From: an uncultured Collinsella sp.
GTDB lineage: Bacteria; Actinomycetota; Coriobacteriia; Coriobacteriales; Coriobacteriaceae
DNA: 6,889 nucleotides
Assembly: GCA_958372035.1 (NCBI GenBank)
Contig: CATXML010000063.1
Span: forward strand, 1 to 6,889
Direction: 5' to 3'
Shown here: positions 5,588-6,889 of the stretch, piece after piece
How the letters are laid out: each line of letters opens with the position of its first letter
Numbering within the stretch: position 1 is the first letter of the stretch
Position numbers and translations under genes: made by a program
The notes under the pieces: model-generated
The model's input: only the letters and a program-made list of their open reading frames with translations
Databases searched by the model: none
Told to the model about the DNA's origin: nothing

Positions 5588-6889
5588 GTGGCTAAGAAAT
5601 CTACGGCTATCGATGTAACGCAGGGCGTTATTTGGCAGCAGCTGCTGTCGCTGTGCGTCCCTATCTTCTTTAGTTCGTTTTTTCAGCAGGCTTACACGCT
5701 TATCGGTACCTATATCGTCGGTCAGTTTGGCGGCTAGCTCGCGCTGGGTGGCATTCAGGCCACGATGGTGCTCACGGAGCTCTGCATTGGTTTTTGCGTC
5801 GGTGTGGGTGCTGGCTGTGCCGTTATTACCGGCCAGTTTTTTGGTCAGCACGATGACGAGCGCTTGAGCCGATCGGTCCATGCGGCCATGACGCTCGCGC
5901 TGGTGGGCGGCATTGTCATTTCCATTCTGGGCATGGTGTTTGTCGAGCCGATGCTTGTGCTGATGAATACGCCGCATGAGCTGCTGGCCGAGGGTGTGGC
6001 GTATGCCCGTTGCTACTTTGCCGCCATGTTTGCGGCGCTGCTGCTCAATATGGGGACGGCGTTGTTGCGCGCCGTTGGCGACACGCGCGGTCCGGCGGTC
6101 ATTATTGCCTCCGGCTGCGTCGTCAACGTTGCGCTCGACATTCTCTTTGTCGCCGTGCTGCACATGGAAGCGCTGGGCTGCGGCATCGCGGTGGCGCTGA
6201 CTATCTGCACCAATGCCACGATGATTGTGATCCGCATGATGCGCGCTCCGGGGGCGTGGCGGTTGTCGCTATCCAAACTCGGTATCGATCGCGGCATTTG
6301 CAAGAGCATGCTTTCGTGCGGTTTGCCGCTGGGCGTTCAGTCTGCGGCGTATTCGATCTCCAACGTTTTGATTCAGGTGTCCGTCAACTCGTTTGGAGCC
6401 GATGTCACGACCGCTTGGGGTCTTTCCGGTCGCCTGGACGGCATTATCTGGATGGTGACCGAGGCGCTTGGTGTGTCGATTACTACGTTCTCGGCGCAGA
6501 ACTTTGGTGCGCGCAATTACGATCGCATGCGAAAGGGATACCACACGTCGCTCGTGCTTTCATTTGTGCTTATCGGTGGCCTGTCTGCCGTGCTGCTGGT
6601 ATTCTCGGGCCCGCTTTCGCGTCTGTTTATCGACGATGCCGCAATTTCGGCCTACACCACGACGATTCTTCATTTCATCGCGCCGTTCTACGCGATCTTC
6701 TCGATTATCGAAAACGCGTCCGGCTCCATCCGCGGCGCTGGCGTGAGCTTCCAGCCTATGATGCTCACGATATTCGGCACGGTCGTGCTCCGCGTGGCGT
6801 GGGTGTTCGCGATTATGCCGCTCGACCCCTCGCTCGAGCATCTGCTGCTGGTCTACCCCGTAACCTGGGTAATCACCGCCACGATGTTC
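5588..6889 (+). pseudogene. MATE-family efflux transporter, interrupted by an in-frame TAG; 3' end beyond the window
   Basis: MATE proteins are 12-helix membrane antiporters that export drugs or other organic cations using Na+ or H+ gradients. The GTG at 5588 (AKKSTAIDVTQGVIWQQLL) has GGGGAGGG three bases upstream. Helix 1 (LLSLCVPIFFSSFFQQAYTL) is followed by IGTYIVGQFGG, the family's first loop. At codon 50 TAG (5735-5737) replaces a residue. The same frame then stays open for 384 codons to the window end, with all expected features: LALGGIQATMVLTELCIGF, VITGQFFGQHDDERLSRSVH, NMGTALLRAVGDTRGP, LSGRLDGIIWM, FSAQNFGARNYDRMRKG and SGSIRGAGVSFQP. Apart from the stop there is no frameshift or decay, and the visible length (about 434 codons) is close to a full MATE protein of 450-460. 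It could be a recent nonsense mutation, a base-call error or a read-through stop. The 49-residue product before the stop would not work as a transporter. The organism is not reading TAG as sense generally, because ffh, thyA and the methyltransferase all end in TAG. Confidence 0.85.
5735..5737 (+). other. Premature in-frame stop (TAG) in the MATE gene
   Basis: The codon lies in the loop after helix 1, between GQFGG and LALGG. MATE relatives commonly have Lys, Glu, Ser or Gln here, and AAG, GAG, CAG or TCG would each need a single base change to give TAG. The nearest in-frame ATG afterwards (5765) has no good Shine-Dalgarno and would skip helix 1. Confidence 0.9.

Noticed and set aside
5735..5737. 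TAG recoding as an unusual amino acid, such as pyrrolysine
   Set aside because: TAG is the ordinary stop of ffh, thyA and the methyltransferase nearby, MATE proteins are not known to need such a residue here, and the loop position has no catalytic role.
5519..6163. Minus-strand open frame over the start of the MATE gene
   Set aside because: The composition is polar and His/Arg/Asn-rich with no family match; the plus strand shows a conserved transporter across the same region, including past the premature stop.

Overview
The window looks like a chromosomal segment of a high-GC, Gram-positive anaerobe of the Actinobacteria. Class Coriobacteriia, and Collinsella or a close relative, fits best. 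This rests on the GC-rich third codon positions, frequent GTG starts, the style of the Ffh and DHFR proteins, and a UPF0251-NifX fusion typical of anaerobes. The genus is an inference from protein style, not a search result.

Layout. (1) 1-1959, plus strand: the 3' end of ftsY (SRP receptor GTPase), then, 10 bases later, a complete ffh (SRP54). These are the two paralogous GTPases of co-translational membrane targeting, arranged as an operon that ends in a strong hairpin near 1983-2018. (2) 2080-2844, minus strand: a convergent gene joining an N-terminal UPF0251/DUF134 helix-turn-helix domain to a NifX/NafY-type metal-cluster domain and a tail very rich in His and Cys. It contains a well-placed internal Shine-Dalgarno and ATG exactly at the domain junction. 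Its upstream region carries two near-identical 12-base palindromes around a candidate promoter. (3) 3062-4438, plus strand: thyA and folA, nine bases apart, a thymidylate/folate operon in which DHFR recycles the dihydrofolate made by thymidylate synthase. It ends in a hairpin at 4481-4503. (4) 4548-5462: a TrmH/SpoU-family RNA 2'-O-methyltransferase, probably transcribed on its own. (5) 5588 to the window end: a MATE-family multidrug/cation antiporter whose otherwise intact frame is broken by one in-frame TAG at 5735-5737.

Most of this is ordinary core-genome content. No mobile element, CRISPR array, rRNA or tRNA was seen. The points worth a second look are the UPF0251-NifX locus (fusion, possible two-product translation, paired palindromic operators, metal-binding tail) and the MATE gene with its single premature stop. 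I do not see a clearly new multi-gene system here.
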